Source: an archaeon
GTDB lineage: Archaea > Aenigmatarchaeota > Aenigmatarchaeia > GW2011-AR5
DNA: 64,000 nt
Assembly: GCA_028279825.1 (NCBI GenBank)
Contig: JANQNA010000007.1
Location: forward strand, 25,409 to 89,408
Direction of reading: 5' to 3'
Part shown: in pieces, positions 26,911 through 35,756 of the stretch
How the letters are laid out: each line of letters opens with the position of its first letter
Numbering within the stretch: position 1 is the stretch's first letter
The notes under the pieces: model-generated
The model's database searches: none
What the model was told of the DNA's origin: nothing
The model's input: only the letters and a program-made list of their open reading frames with translations
Program-made: the position numbers and the translations under genes

Positions 26911-28155
26911 TTCTTCGAGAATTTCCTTGGCCCTTGCATTTGTTATCTGGCCTTCCTGGATCATGAGCTTTGTTACTTTTGGCACTTCATCAGGTGTTGC
27001 GCCGGCGGTCATAGCTAAATTGCTTGCATGGAGCTTCATGTGACCTGCCTGGATTCCTTCCTTGGCCATTGCGCGCATAGCTGCGAAGTTATTGGCCAAG
27101 CCAACACAGGCTGCTATCTCACCGAGTTCAGATGCATGCTTAACACCGAGAATCTTCAAGGTTATCCTTGCTATAGGATTCGTTTTTGTGGCTCCGCCAA
27201 CTATTCCTGCGACCATTGGCATTTCTATTGAGCCAACTAAGTCTCCAGACTCGTTCTTCCGGTAGTGTGTTAGCGGGCCATATCTACCTGCAGTAGCTGC
27301 GTAAGCATGTGCTCCGGCTTCCGCTGCTCTAAAGTCGTTTCCTGTGGCAATCATAACAGCGTCAACGCCGTTCATTATTCCCTTGTTGTGTGTAGCACAA
27401 CGGAATTTGTCCACTCTGGCCATTTCATAAGCATCAAGAATTCCCTCTATAACGTCTTCTCCTAGAACTTCCTTTTTCCAGATAACTTCTGCTTTGGCGA
27501 GCCTGTAAATAGCCAAATTGGAAATTATTTTTAGAACCGATCTTCCGCCTGTCAACTCTTCAAGAAAAGGTGCTATACACTCGCACATTGTGTTTACAGC
27601 ATTTGCACCCATCGCGTCCTGGACGTTAACAAGAAGGTGGACAACAACTATTCTGCCTCTGTCACTGTCATACTCGTTTACCTCTAAATCTTTCAAGCCT
27701 CCGCCAAGCTTCACTAAAGTAGAATCTTTCTTATTTACTAATCTTTCAATTTGGCCCTTTTCTTTCAAGATCTTTTGCTTCGCGTTATCTTTTGTGTCCA
27801 TTAACTGAATCTGGCCAATCATGATGGGTTTGTCACTAGAAGCTGTAAATCCTTCAGGTCTGGCCAATTTTGCGGCGTGGCTTGCAGCTGCCACAACAGA
27901 AGGTTCTTCAATGGCCATAGGAACTAGAATGTCTTTGTTGTTAATTGTAAAGTTGGTGGCTATGCCCAGAGGAAGCTCAACTGTGCCGATGACGTTTTCG
28001 ATCATCATATCGGCCAATTTCTCTAAACAGCCGGTGTCTTTCAGTGTTTCAGCCTCGCTATCTGTCAAGTTGCACTGATTTTTTATTATGGATACACGTT
28101 CCTCGACAGGCAGCTTGTAAAATCCGGATAAATCACTGTTCATAAGAATTAGCAA
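26893..28155 (-). CDS. 3-hydroxy-3-methylglutaryl-CoA reductase, class II (bacterial-type) sequence pattern
   Basis: MIENVIGTVELPLGIATNFTINNKDILVPMAIEEPSVVAAASHAAKLAR; TGNDFRAAEAGAHAYAA. Confidence 0.9.
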   Translation of the reverse strand: MLILMNSDLSGFYKLPVEERVSIIKNQCNLTDSEAETLKDTGCLEKLADMMIENVIGTVELPLGIATNFTINNKDILVPMAIEEPSVVAAASHAAKLARPEGFTASSDKPIMIGQIQLMDTKDNAKQKILKEKGQIERLVNKKDSTLVKLGGGLKDLEVNEYDSDRGRIVVVHLLVNVQDAMGANAVNTMCECIAPFLEELTGGRSVLKIISNLAIYRLAKAEVIWKKEVLGEDVIEGILDAYEMARVDKFRCATHNKGIMNGVDAVMIATGNDFRAAEAGAHAYAATAGRYGPLTHYRKNESGDLVGSIEMPMVAGIVGGATKTNPIARITLKILGVKHASELGEIAACVGLANNFAAMRAMAKEGIQAGHMKLHASNLAMTAGATPDEVPKVTKLMIQEGQITNARAKEILEELRRRY

Positions 28156-28222
28156 TTAGACCGCATGTATTAAAGGGTATCGTTGGATATCATTTTTTAT
28201 AGGTTTTTGAGATGGTTTTGAT

Positions 28223-28546
28223 ATGACTGAAGTAAGAGGGTTTATAGCGCTAGGTATTGTAGATAAACCTGGTGATGTATCTATATACCAGCAGCATCGT
28301 TTCAAAGAGCCTGCCAGAAGATGCATATCCGGTCTTGGGTACTTATGTGATAATCTTGAATCAGCTTCTGACCGGATTGTAGGAATTCTCGATTCTGCCG
28401 GCTTACCAGACGGGTATGTTGTTTGTGTGCGGGATCAGCGTTCTTCGAACTTTGTTCAATCTGAAAGACCGCTAAAAAGACGCGAGCTTGGTCCTATCGT
28501 AGCCGAAGTGAAAAGACAGAGACCTCAGTTTTCTTTCGTGTATTAA
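28223..28546 (+). CDS. Small hypothetical protein (tandem paralogue 1)
   Basis: Similar to the next ORF (LCDxxxSAxDRIVxxLDxxxLPDGYxxxxR...PLxxxxxxxIVxxVKRxRPxFxFV). Confidence 0.55.
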   Translation: MTEVRGFIALGIVDKPGDVSIYQQHRFKEPARRCISGLGYLCDNLESASDRIVGILDSAGLPDGYVVCVRDQRSSNFVQSERPLKRRELGPIVAEVKRQRPQFSFVY

Positions 28547-28578
28547 CTCTTTTTATATGTTTTTGAGATGGTTTTTGT

Positions 28579-28911
28579 ATGTCTGAAAATTCTGGGGTAA
28601 TTGAGCTTGCCACTTACCGTAGTGGCGGCGTGCCGGGTTTTGTGTCTAAAAACTACGAGCTTTACGGTGAAGATGGTACTTTGAGAAGAGCCGGAACCGG
28701 ACATTTTTGTGATAAAGCCGATGAGATTGTATATAGACTTCTGGAACTCCTTGATACTTCTGATTTGCCTGACGGTTATTCAATAGCTATTCGAAATGGA
28801 TTAACAGTGCCTGGATGGCAGCAGAATAATCACCCGTTACGGGCGGCGGATTTCAGTGCTATTGTGGAAAAAGTAAAAAGGTGCCGGCCCAGATTTGCTT
28901 TCGTAGATTAA
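28579..28911 (+). CDS. Small hypothetical protein (tandem paralogue 2)
   Basis: Similar to 28223..28546; near-identical promoter/leader. Confidence 0.55.
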   Translation: MSENSGVIELATYRSGGVPGFVSKNYELYGEDGTLRRAGTGHFCDKADEIVYRLLELLDTSDLPDGYSIAIRNGLTVPGWQQNNHPLRAADFSAIVEKVKRCRPRFAFVD

Positions 28912-28930
28912 AAATCTTTTTATTGGGTCT

Positions 28931-29746
28931 GTGGCAAGTATAGTTATGCTTGAGTCTATCATCAGACCGATGAGGGCAGAGAAGAATCCGAAGGAAGTAT
29001 TTGTGATTTCGCTGTTCTTTTCGTTTGTATCTGTGGCGTTTGCTATACATATATTTCCTTCACAGGCGTCTGTTTTCTCTGTTGCTTTGCTGACAATGCT
29101 GTTTCTACCGTTGTTTCAAAAGTTGTTTGTAATAGAAGAAAAGAAAGACTACAAACTGCACAAAAATCTTTGGAAACGGCATGAAGAGCTGTTCAAGGTG
29201 TTTACAGCGTTCTTCTTAGGTACTATTGTTGCATTGAGCTTCATCTACGTGTTCTTTCCTCATGCGCGTGATGCGTTTGCTCTTCAGGAAAGCTGGTATA
29301 TGGCCAACGGTTCAGTTATCACGGGCGAAGCCACAGGCGACGCCCAGTTCTGGGCGTTTTTCTGGAATAACACACAGGTCATGCTGATGATGTTTTTACT
29401 GTCTATAATCTTCGGTGCCGGTGCTATCTTCATTCTGGCGTGGAACGCGTCTGTAATAGCCGTATATGTTGGATTTGTAATCAATTCGTTCATACGAACA
29501 GGTATCAGTCCGGAAATTGCGTATATTTTAGGCGTTCCGGCAGGTATAGGATCTATCGCTCTACATGGAATTCCGGAAATACTGGCTTACTTTGTGGCTG
29601 CTTTAGCCGGAGGCATGCTGTCTGTGGGTGTTATAAGAGAAAGACTAAAGGGTCATTTTGAGAAGATTTTCATAGACTCGCTAATTTTCTTAGGTGCAGC
29701 TGAAGTACTCATAATCGTGGCTGCTTTACTGGAAGCTTATATCTAA
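28931..29746 (+). CDS. SpoIIM-like (stage II sporulation protein M family) membrane protein
   Basis: Multi-TM, IGSIALHGIPEILAYFVAALAGGMLS. Confidence 0.7.
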   Translation: MASIVMLESIIRPMRAEKNPKEVFVISLFFSFVSVAFAIHIFPSQASVFSVALLTMLFLPLFQKLFVIEEKKDYKLHKNLWKRHEELFKVFTAFFLGTIVALSFIYVFFPHARDAFALQESWYMANGSVITGEATGDAQFWAFFWNNTQVMLMMFLLSIIFGAGAIFILAWNASVIAVYVGFVINSFIRTGISPEIAYILGVPAGIGSIALHGIPEILAYFVAALAGGMLSVGVIRERLKGHFEKIFIDSLIFLGAAEVLIIVAALLEAYI

Positions 29747-29813
29747 ATTCTGCGTTAAAACCGCAAAATTAGGGCTTAAAGGCGTAATTTAAGAATGTTT
29801 CGGTGATACTAGA

Positions 29814-30851
29814 TTGATGAACGTAGGTATAGTTGGGTACGGGGCATATGTGCCTAAATTCCGCATAAAAGCAGAGGAAATAGCCAAAGTATGGAACATG
29901 AATCCTGATAGTATAAGGAATGGTTTGTTAATAGAGGAGAAAAGTGTTCCTTCTCAGGATGAGGATACTGTTACTATATCCGTTGAGGCTGCGCGAAACG
30001 CATTGATAAGAGCAAATGTTAACGGTAGTCGTATTGGCTCGGTATACATAGGCAGTGAAAGTCATCCGTATACAGTAAAACCATCAGGTACAGTCGTGGC
30101 GGAAGCTATAGGCGCTACGCCTGATGTTATGGTTGCTGATTTTGAGTTTGCATGCAAGGCCGGGACGGCTGCTATGCAGGTGTGTTTTGCACAAGTGAAA
30201 GCTGGTCTGGTTGAATATGGACTGGCAATAGGTGCTGATACGTCACAAGGACGTCCGGGTGATGCGCTGGAGTATTCGGCTGCTGCCGGAGGCGCAGCTT
30301 TTGTGATTGGAAAGGATCCTATAGTCACGATAGATGATACTTATTCGTACACGACGGATACACCTGACTTCTGGCGAAGAGAAGGACAGCCATATCCAAG
30401 CCATGGGGCAAGATTCACAGGTGAACCGGCTTACTTTGCTCATCTGCCCGGTGCAGTGAAGGGTCTTCTAAGGAAGACTAACACTCAACCTGACGATTAT
30501 GATTACGTAGCTTTTCATACTCCTAACGGAAAGTTTCCGCTGCGCGCTGCAAAGATGTTAGGATTTGCAAAGGAAAAATTGCTTCCGGGATTAATTGTTA
30601 CAAAGATAGGTAATACTTATTCAGGTGCTTCTTTACTTTCTTTAACGGCTATACTTGATATAGCAAAGCCTGGGGACAAAATTTTACTCTGTTCTTATGG
30701 TTCAGGAGCAGGTGCTGACGCATTCAAGTTAACAGTAACAGACAAAATACTGGAAGTTAGAAAGGCTCCAACTACACAGCAATATATTGACAAGGCTGAA
30801 TACATAGATTATGGTACTTATGCTAAATTGAGAGGAAAACTGGTGAGATAG
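29814..30851 (+). CDS. Archaeal hydroxymethylglutaryl-CoA synthase
   Basis: [61 protein letters not shown]. Confidence 0.93.
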   Translation: MMNVGIVGYGAYVPKFRIKAEEIAKVWNMNPDSIRNGLLIEEKSVPSQDEDTVTISVEAARNALIRANVNGSRIGSVYIGSESHPYTVKPSGTVVAEAIGATPDVMVADFEFACKAGTAAMQVCFAQVKAGLVEYGLAIGADTSQGRPGDALEYSAAAGGAAFVIGKDPIVTIDDTYSYTTDTPDFWRREGQPYPSHGARFTGEPAYFAHLPGAVKGLLRKTNTQPDDYDYVAFHTPNGKFPLRAAKMLGFAKEKLLPGLIVTKIGNTYSGASLLSLTAILDIAKPGDKILLCSYGSGAGADAFKLTVTDKILEVRKAPTTQQYIDKAEYIDYGTYAKLRGKLVR

Positions 30852-31103
30852 ATGGGTGTTGATGAAGCCTTTAAGGTGTTTTACGTGGCAGCTGGCAGAG
30901 TTGACGGAGATGAGAATAGAAGAACGTGGCTGTATGATCAGGAAGAAGGATCGAATACTGACATAGGGCAGCTTTTGGAGCATGGCTACCTAGAAACCGT
31001 CGGGACAAGACAGGCTGGAGATGTTGTTGAAACTGTTTACGAATTTACGAGAAGGGGAAGGAGACTTGGAATGAGGCTTTTCCCAGAAAGAGTGGTGAAT
31101 TGA
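30852..31103 (+). CDS. Small winged-helix-like orphan protein
   Basis: QLLEHGYLETVGTRQAGDVVETVYEFTRRGRRLG wing-like module. Confidence 0.45.
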   Translation: MGVDEAFKVFYVAAGRVDGDENRRTWLYDQEEGSNTDIGQLLEHGYLETVGTRQAGDVVETVYEFTRRGRRLGMRLFPERVVN

Positions 31104-31104
31104 T

Positions 31105-31536
31105 ATGGTAGATGCACAAAGAGCACTCAAAAACTTCAGGATTACAGCAGATGAAAACGGTGAAGTACTGCAGATGGCAAGGTATCCCTGCCAGACGGTC
31201 CAAGGACTTGTGGATGATGGTTATGCGGAGCTTCGGAGCCGTAGAGATGGCGTTGACAGATATGGCCTTACAAGGAAGGGTTTAAATGAGGCAAACGGTG
31301 TTGTAGATTTAAACCGTTACAGAGAGCGGCAAAGAAAGCTCAGGACATTTGCGGAATGTGAAAGGGCAGATGGCGTTGTCACGGCGGTAGCCAATACCTT
31401 CCTGGAAGAAGAAATTGGTAAACTTGTGGATGATGGTCTTGTAAGGGATCTTGGTGTAAAACATGGGCATCATGCGTATGCGTTGTCGATGAAAGGGCAG
31501 ATAAGATTTGATAGAAAGGAGGGTGTGATGAAATGA
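31105..31536 (+). CDS. Small orphan protein with two winged-helix-like modules
   Basis: LVDDGYAELRSRRDGVDRYGLTRKG and LVDDGLVRDLGVKHGHHAYALSMKG. Confidence 0.45.
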   Translation: MVDAQRALKNFRITADENGEVLQMARYPCQTVQGLVDDGYAELRSRRDGVDRYGLTRKGLNEANGVVDLNRYRERQRKLRTFAECERADGVVTAVANTFLEEEIGKLVDDGLVRDLGVKHGHHAYALSMKGQIRFDRKEGVMK

Positions 31537-31757
31537 GTTTTCAATTAGAAGAAGTAGAAGATTTTAAGGGATTCTGGCGTGACGGTGGACATCTGGCATA
31601 TCCTGCTGGAATGGAAATACCAAGGTATGTTCAGAAAATGGAGAACGCTGGTCTTGTCAGAAGAGGATACGCTATAATAAACGGCATAGAATCCACGCAT
31701 TTTGTTGCTACTGATATGGGTAAAAGACTTGGAAGTACAATAGAGTTGAGAAAATGA
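31533..31757 (+). CDS. Small winged-helix-like orphan protein
   Basis: MENAGLVRRGYAIINGIESTHFVATDMGKRLG; overlaps neighbours on both sides by 4 nt. Confidence 0.45.
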   Translation: MSFQLEEVEDFKGFWRDGGHLAYPAGMEIPRYVQKMENAGLVRRGYAIINGIESTHFVATDMGKRLGSTIELRK

Positions 31758-32911
31758 GAAATGTGGCTGTTGTAGGCGTCGGGCAGACGAAGTTCGGGGA
31801 ACACTGGAGCATGTCGCTGCGCGACATGCTTACGGAAGCCGGTAATGCCGCAATAGCCGATGCAGGTATTGAGCGAAGCTCTATAGAATCATTATTTGTA
31901 GGATCAATGTCGCCAGGGCGATATTCAGGACAAGAGCATATAGGTCCTCTGGCTGCTGATGCGCTTCGCTTGGGCAACATACCTGCTACAAGATTTGAAG
32001 GTGCTTGTGCTTCGGGATCGTTAGCATTGAGGACAGCTTATATTGATATTGCATCCGGCCGTCACGATACGGCTATTGTGCTTGGCGGGGAGAAGATGAC
32101 CGATGTAAACGGCTCAGAAGCTATTACAACCCTGGCTGCTGCCGGAGACCAGGAATGGGAAGCATCCATTGGTCTTACTTTTGCAGGTCTGTATGCACTG
32201 ATGGCAAGAAAGCATATGCATGATTATGGTACTACACTGGAACAAATGGCGGCTGTGTCAGTTAATAATCACAAGAACGGGATCAATAATCCTAACGCGC
32301 AGTTTCGCAGTCCTATCACAGTTGAACAAGTATTAGCTTCTTCGATGGTTGCTGATCCGTTGCGGCTTCTGGACTGCTCGCCGATAACGGACGGTTCAGC
32401 TGCGATGATTCTTATGTCAGAAGAACGTGCTAAGGCGCTTGATAATCCTGTTTGGATTCTGGGAAGCGGACAGGGTTCAGATACTCTTGCTCTACATGAT
32501 AGGATGTCTTACACAGAAATGATGGCAACCAAGGCAGCTGCCAAGGAGGCATTGGCAGAAGCAGGAATATCTATTGGAGATGTTGGCGCACTGGAAGTCC
32601 ATGATTGTTTTTCGATAAACCAGATCATAGCTCTGGAAGATCTTGGTTTCTGTAAAAAGGGTGAAGGCGGTAAATTCGTAGAGGATGGAAAAATTGCATT
32701 AAACGGTGAGATACCTGTCAACACCACAGGCGGGCTAAAGGCTGGTGGTCATCCGGTAGGTGCTACTGGTGTAAGACAGGCTATTGATATTGTTAAACAG
32801 CTTCGCGGAGACTCAGTAAACCAGATAAACACAGAGAAGGGAATGACGCTGAATATCGGCGGATCAGGCGCGACGGCTGTTGTGAACATATTCGGAAAGG
32901 AGATGGAATAA
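31754..32911 (+). CDS. Thiolase / acetyl-CoA C-acetyltransferase family protein
   Basis: ARFEGACASGSLALR-type active Cys, VHDCFSINQI, TTGGLKAGGHPVGATGVRQ. Confidence 0.95.
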   Translation: MRNVAVVGVGQTKFGEHWSMSLRDMLTEAGNAAIADAGIERSSIESLFVGSMSPGRYSGQEHIGPLAADALRLGNIPATRFEGACASGSLALRTAYIDIASGRHDTAIVLGGEKMTDVNGSEAITTLAAAGDQEWEASIGLTFAGLYALMARKHMHDYGTTLEQMAAVSVNNHKNGINNPNAQFRSPITVEQVLASSMVADPLRLLDCSPITDGSAAMILMSEERAKALDNPVWILGSGQGSDTLALHDRMSYTEMMATKAAAKEALAEAGISIGDVGALEVHDCFSINQIIALEDLGFCKKGEGGKFVEDGKIALNGEIPVNTTGGLKAGGHPVGATGVRQAIDIVKQLRGDSVNQINTEKGMTLNIGGSGATAVVNIFGKEME

Positions 32912-32912
32912 A

Positions 32913-33233
32913 ATGGAATTGAGTTTTAAGGAAATGAGAGAAAGAGATCGTGTAGAGGTTACATGCAGAGGTGATCCGGTCGCAAAAGATCCTTATGAAT
33001 TGCAGGGTTTTGTTGAGGGGGTTAAAGATGGCCATTTACGCATAAAACCTGATTACGAAAAGCCGTTGGTAGTAGCTCCTCTCAGTGACTTGACAATAGA
33101 TGGCCATGAAGATGATGTGTGGCACCTGACTTATCATATGGGTAGAGCTGAACAACAAAGAGGTTATTGTGAACCTAGATTTGCACTGAGTACGTTTGCT
33201 CTTGAGAGGGAGAGGCCAGATGAACAGAGCTGA
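32913..33233 (+). CDS. Small orphan beta-rich (SH3-like) protein
   Basis: MRERDRVEVTCRGDP...LQGFVEGVKDGHLRIKPDYEKPLVVAPLSDLTI; resembles the next ORF. Confidence 0.45.
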   Translation: MELSFKEMRERDRVEVTCRGDPVAKDPYELQGFVEGVKDGHLRIKPDYEKPLVVAPLSDLTIDGHEDDVWHLTYHMGRAEQQRGYCEPRFALSTFALERERPDEQS

Positions 33234-33456
33234 ATTCAGGGCACGTGCTGGTGTCGGTGATCTTGTAGTGATAGATGTCAGACGTGGTGAAAGGACTGAA
33301 CATTATAGAGGTGCTGTAGTGCATTATACAAATGACGGCAGCGTAAAACTTGACGTTAACGGGAATGTACGGTTATACCCACTAACTGACATCAAGAATG
33401 TTCGGAGGATTAGAATACCAGTAGACCCGCATGGGCCTATACCAATGTTGGAGTGA
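33196..33456 (+). CDS. Small orphan beta-rich (SH3-like) protein (probable start at MNRAEF)
   Basis: VGDLVVIDVRRGERTEHYRGAVVHYTNDGSVKLDVNGNVRLYPLTDI; similar to 32913..33233. Confidence 0.45.
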   Translation: MLLRGRGQMNRAEFRARAGVGDLVVIDVRRGERTEHYRGAVVHYTNDGSVKLDVNGNVRLYPLTDIKNVRRIRIPVDPHGPIPMLE

Positions 33457-33842
33457 TAATTATGCCGCATAGATCAAGTGTGCCAGCGTCGTGGAGACTA
33501 CAGGAAAACAGGTATTCTTTAGTCGGCACTACATGTGAGTGTGGTGAATGTCATATGCCAGGCCGACGCGTATGCGAGTGTGGTAATGAGAAGTTGGAAT
33601 CTTTAGAGTTCTGCGGGCTTGGTGAGATCGTTAGTTATACTACAATTCACGTGGCGCCTGCAGGCTTTAGCGGTCCTTATCATATAGCGCTAATTCGTTT
33701 GGAAGAAGGACCTGTTGTGACGGGTATTGTTACCGGTGATGATATTTCTGTTGGCAAGAAGGTGAAAAGTGTCTTTCGACGTCTGTATACAGACGGCCAA
33801 GAAGGGTTAATAACCTACGGATTCAAGTTTGAACTAATGTAA
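33453..33842 (+). CDS. DUF35-type zinc-ribbon/OB-fold protein associated with thiolase and HMG-CoA synthase
   Basis: WRLQENRYSLVGTTCECGECHMPGRRVCECGNEKLESLEFCGLGEIVSYTTIHVAP. Confidence 0.93.
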   Translation: MIIMPHRSSVPASWRLQENRYSLVGTTCECGECHMPGRRVCECGNEKLESLEFCGLGEIVSYTTIHVAPAGFSGPYHIALIRLEEGPVVTGIVTGDDISVGKKVKSVFRRLYTDGQEGLITYGFKFELM

Positions 33843-34223
33843 TTAACCTACTAATTTAGTTGGTTCTATGGGAAAAATGCCAACAGGTTCTCTTGAGCGC
33901 GAATCCCTTCCAAGATGGTTTTCCAGAACGTACAACAGAGTTGGACGTTTCATAGCTCGTCCATATATAAGACCACCCCGATATAAAAAATAACCGGGAC
34001 CAAGACCACTAAAAACACCGTAATCAAGATCTTGTTGGAACCATAAACAGTCGTCAAGGATACTATCAGGGAACTCTCGGAAAATATACGACCCGTTAAG
34101 TGGGACTGGATCAGTTGGTTCTAGAATTAATATCTTTTCTCCATTATCTTCCGGTACTTTGGCATGGGTAATCATAAAAATATTAGATTGAATACAAATA
34201 AAAGCTTTTCCAGGGTTTATCAA
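33843..34223 (-). CDS. Hypothetical protein (start uncertain, possibly MITHAK)
   Basis: 126 aa ORF. Confidence 0.4.
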   Translation of the reverse strand: MINPGKAFICIQSNIFMITHAKVPEDNGEKILILEPTDPVPLNGSYIFREFPDSILDDCLWFQQDLDYGVFSGLGPGYFLYRGGLIYGRAMKRPTLLYVLENHLGRDSRSREPVGIFPIEPTKLVG

Positions 34224-34237
34224 GAATAAAAATCCCA

Positions 34238-34455
34238 GACACCTTTGTTTCGTATGGAAATATTATATTTTGAAGGTGGTTTTGTGTTGAGAACCACACT
34301 TTCATTTCATATAACATAGTTATAAAGAAGAAATAGATTAATAGGGGGTTCTATAGGAAGTCATAGGGTGTTATGTCACTACTGATATACAGTTCTTAAC
34401 ATGTTCTTTCCGGATTGATTAACTATATATAGTTCCAGGGGAAATGTAGGTAAGT
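34238..34455. promoter_or_regulatory. Candidate Orc1/Cdc6-type replication origin: ORB-like elements flanking an AT-rich stretch
   Basis: Minus-strand TTCCATACGAAACAAAGGTGTC (34238-34259), plus-strand TTCTATAGGAAGTCATAGGGTGT (34349-34371) and TTCCAGGGGAAATGTAGGTAAGT (34433-34455), compared with the remembered ORB consensus TTCCAGTGGAAACGAAAGGGGGT. Confidence 0.5.
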
Positions 34456-34528
34456 AGTTTGGTGAGAAGCAAAAGAAAACATTGGTCATGTTCGATGCTA
34501 TTCACTAACAATTGGTAACAGGGGTGGT

Positions 34529-35755
34529 TTGGTGCAGGCAACAAGTAATATGTTCGTTCAGTATATTCAGCAGGAAGATATTTTTCAGGACAAAAAAGCT
34601 CTTTCTTCTTCTTTTGTCCCACAGAAGATAGCGCACAGGGATCTTGAACTGCAGCAAATCGGTTCCATGCTCGCGCCCGTTCTAAAAGGATATAACCCTA
34701 ATAATGTTTTCATCTACGGTACCTGTGGTACAGGCAAGACAATATGTGCCAAGTTTATCATAAAACAGCTTCAGGAGGCAGTTGCACAAAAGGGTAATAA
34801 CCTACAAGTTGTGTACATAAACTGTAAAATGAAGAAGGTTGCTGATACAGAATACAGGCTATTTGCGCAGCTGTTGAAAGAGCTGGGTGAGTGCGTGCCG
34901 GATACAGGACTTCCAACAGATGTTCTGTACAGAAGATTCTTTGAATGTGTAGACCAGAAGAATTCCCAACTCATTATAATACTTGACGAGATAGACACGC
35001 TTGTAAGGAAAGTCGGCGATGATTTCCTGTACAACCTGACCCGGATAAACCAGGAGATGAAGAAGAGCCATATAACCGTCATTGGTATTACAAATGACAT
35101 TTCTTTCAGGGACAATCTTGATCTTCGCGTAAAGTCTTCGCTGTCTGAAGAGGAAATTCTGTTTAAACCATACGATGCAAGGCAGCTGAGGGACATACTC
35201 AAAGACAGGGCTAAAGATGGCTACAAAGCAGGCGCCGTTGACGAGCTTGTGATAAGCAAGTGTGCAGCTCTGGCTGCCCAGGAACACGGGGATGCAAGGA
35301 GAGCACTGGATCTTTTACGCGTGGCAGGCGAGATAGCAGAGAGAAACGCTGAAAATGCCGTGACAGAGCACCACATTGACATGGCCCAGCAGAAACTGGA
35401 CATGGATCGTGTAACTGAAACGGTGAGAGGCCAGCCATCACAATCACAAGCGGTGCTTTATTCAATAATAAAACTGAATGAGAAAAACACCTCCCAAAAG
35501 GGCTGGGTTGACCGGAGACTTTTGACGGGTGATGTTTTTGATACGTACACGTCTATCTGCAAGACAAACAACATTAAGCCGTTGACACAACGTAGGATAA
35601 GTGACCTTATCGGGGAACTTGATATGCTTGGTGTGATAACTGCGAAAGTGATATCAAACGGCAGATACGGAAGGACGAGAGAAATAACGCTGGCACTGAA
35701 GGAAGACATTCTTGCCAGGACAAAGTCACTGCTGATAGAGAGATTTGGCGTTTGA
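34529..35755 (+). CDS. Orc1/Cdc6 family replication initiator
   Basis: IAHRDLELQQIGSMLAPVLKGYNPNNVFIYGTCGTGKT; LIIILDEIDTLV; GITNDISF; C-terminal wHTH. Confidence 0.95.
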   Translation: MVQATSNMFVQYIQQEDIFQDKKALSSSFVPQKIAHRDLELQQIGSMLAPVLKGYNPNNVFIYGTCGTGKTICAKFIIKQLQEAVAQKGNNLQVVYINCKMKKVADTEYRLFAQLLKELGECVPDTGLPTDVLYRRFFECVDQKNSQLIIILDEIDTLVRKVGDDFLYNLTRINQEMKKSHITVIGITNDISFRDNLDLRVKSSLSEEEILFKPYDARQLRDILKDRAKDGYKAGAVDELVISKCAALAAQEHGDARRALDLLRVAGEIAERNAENAVTEHHIDMAQQKLDMDRVTETVRGQPSQSQAVLYSIIKLNEKNTSQKGWVDRRLLTGDVFDTYTSICKTNNIKPLTQRRISDLIGELDMLGVITAKVISNGRYGRTREITLALKEDILARTKSLLIERFGV

Positions 35756-35756
35756 A

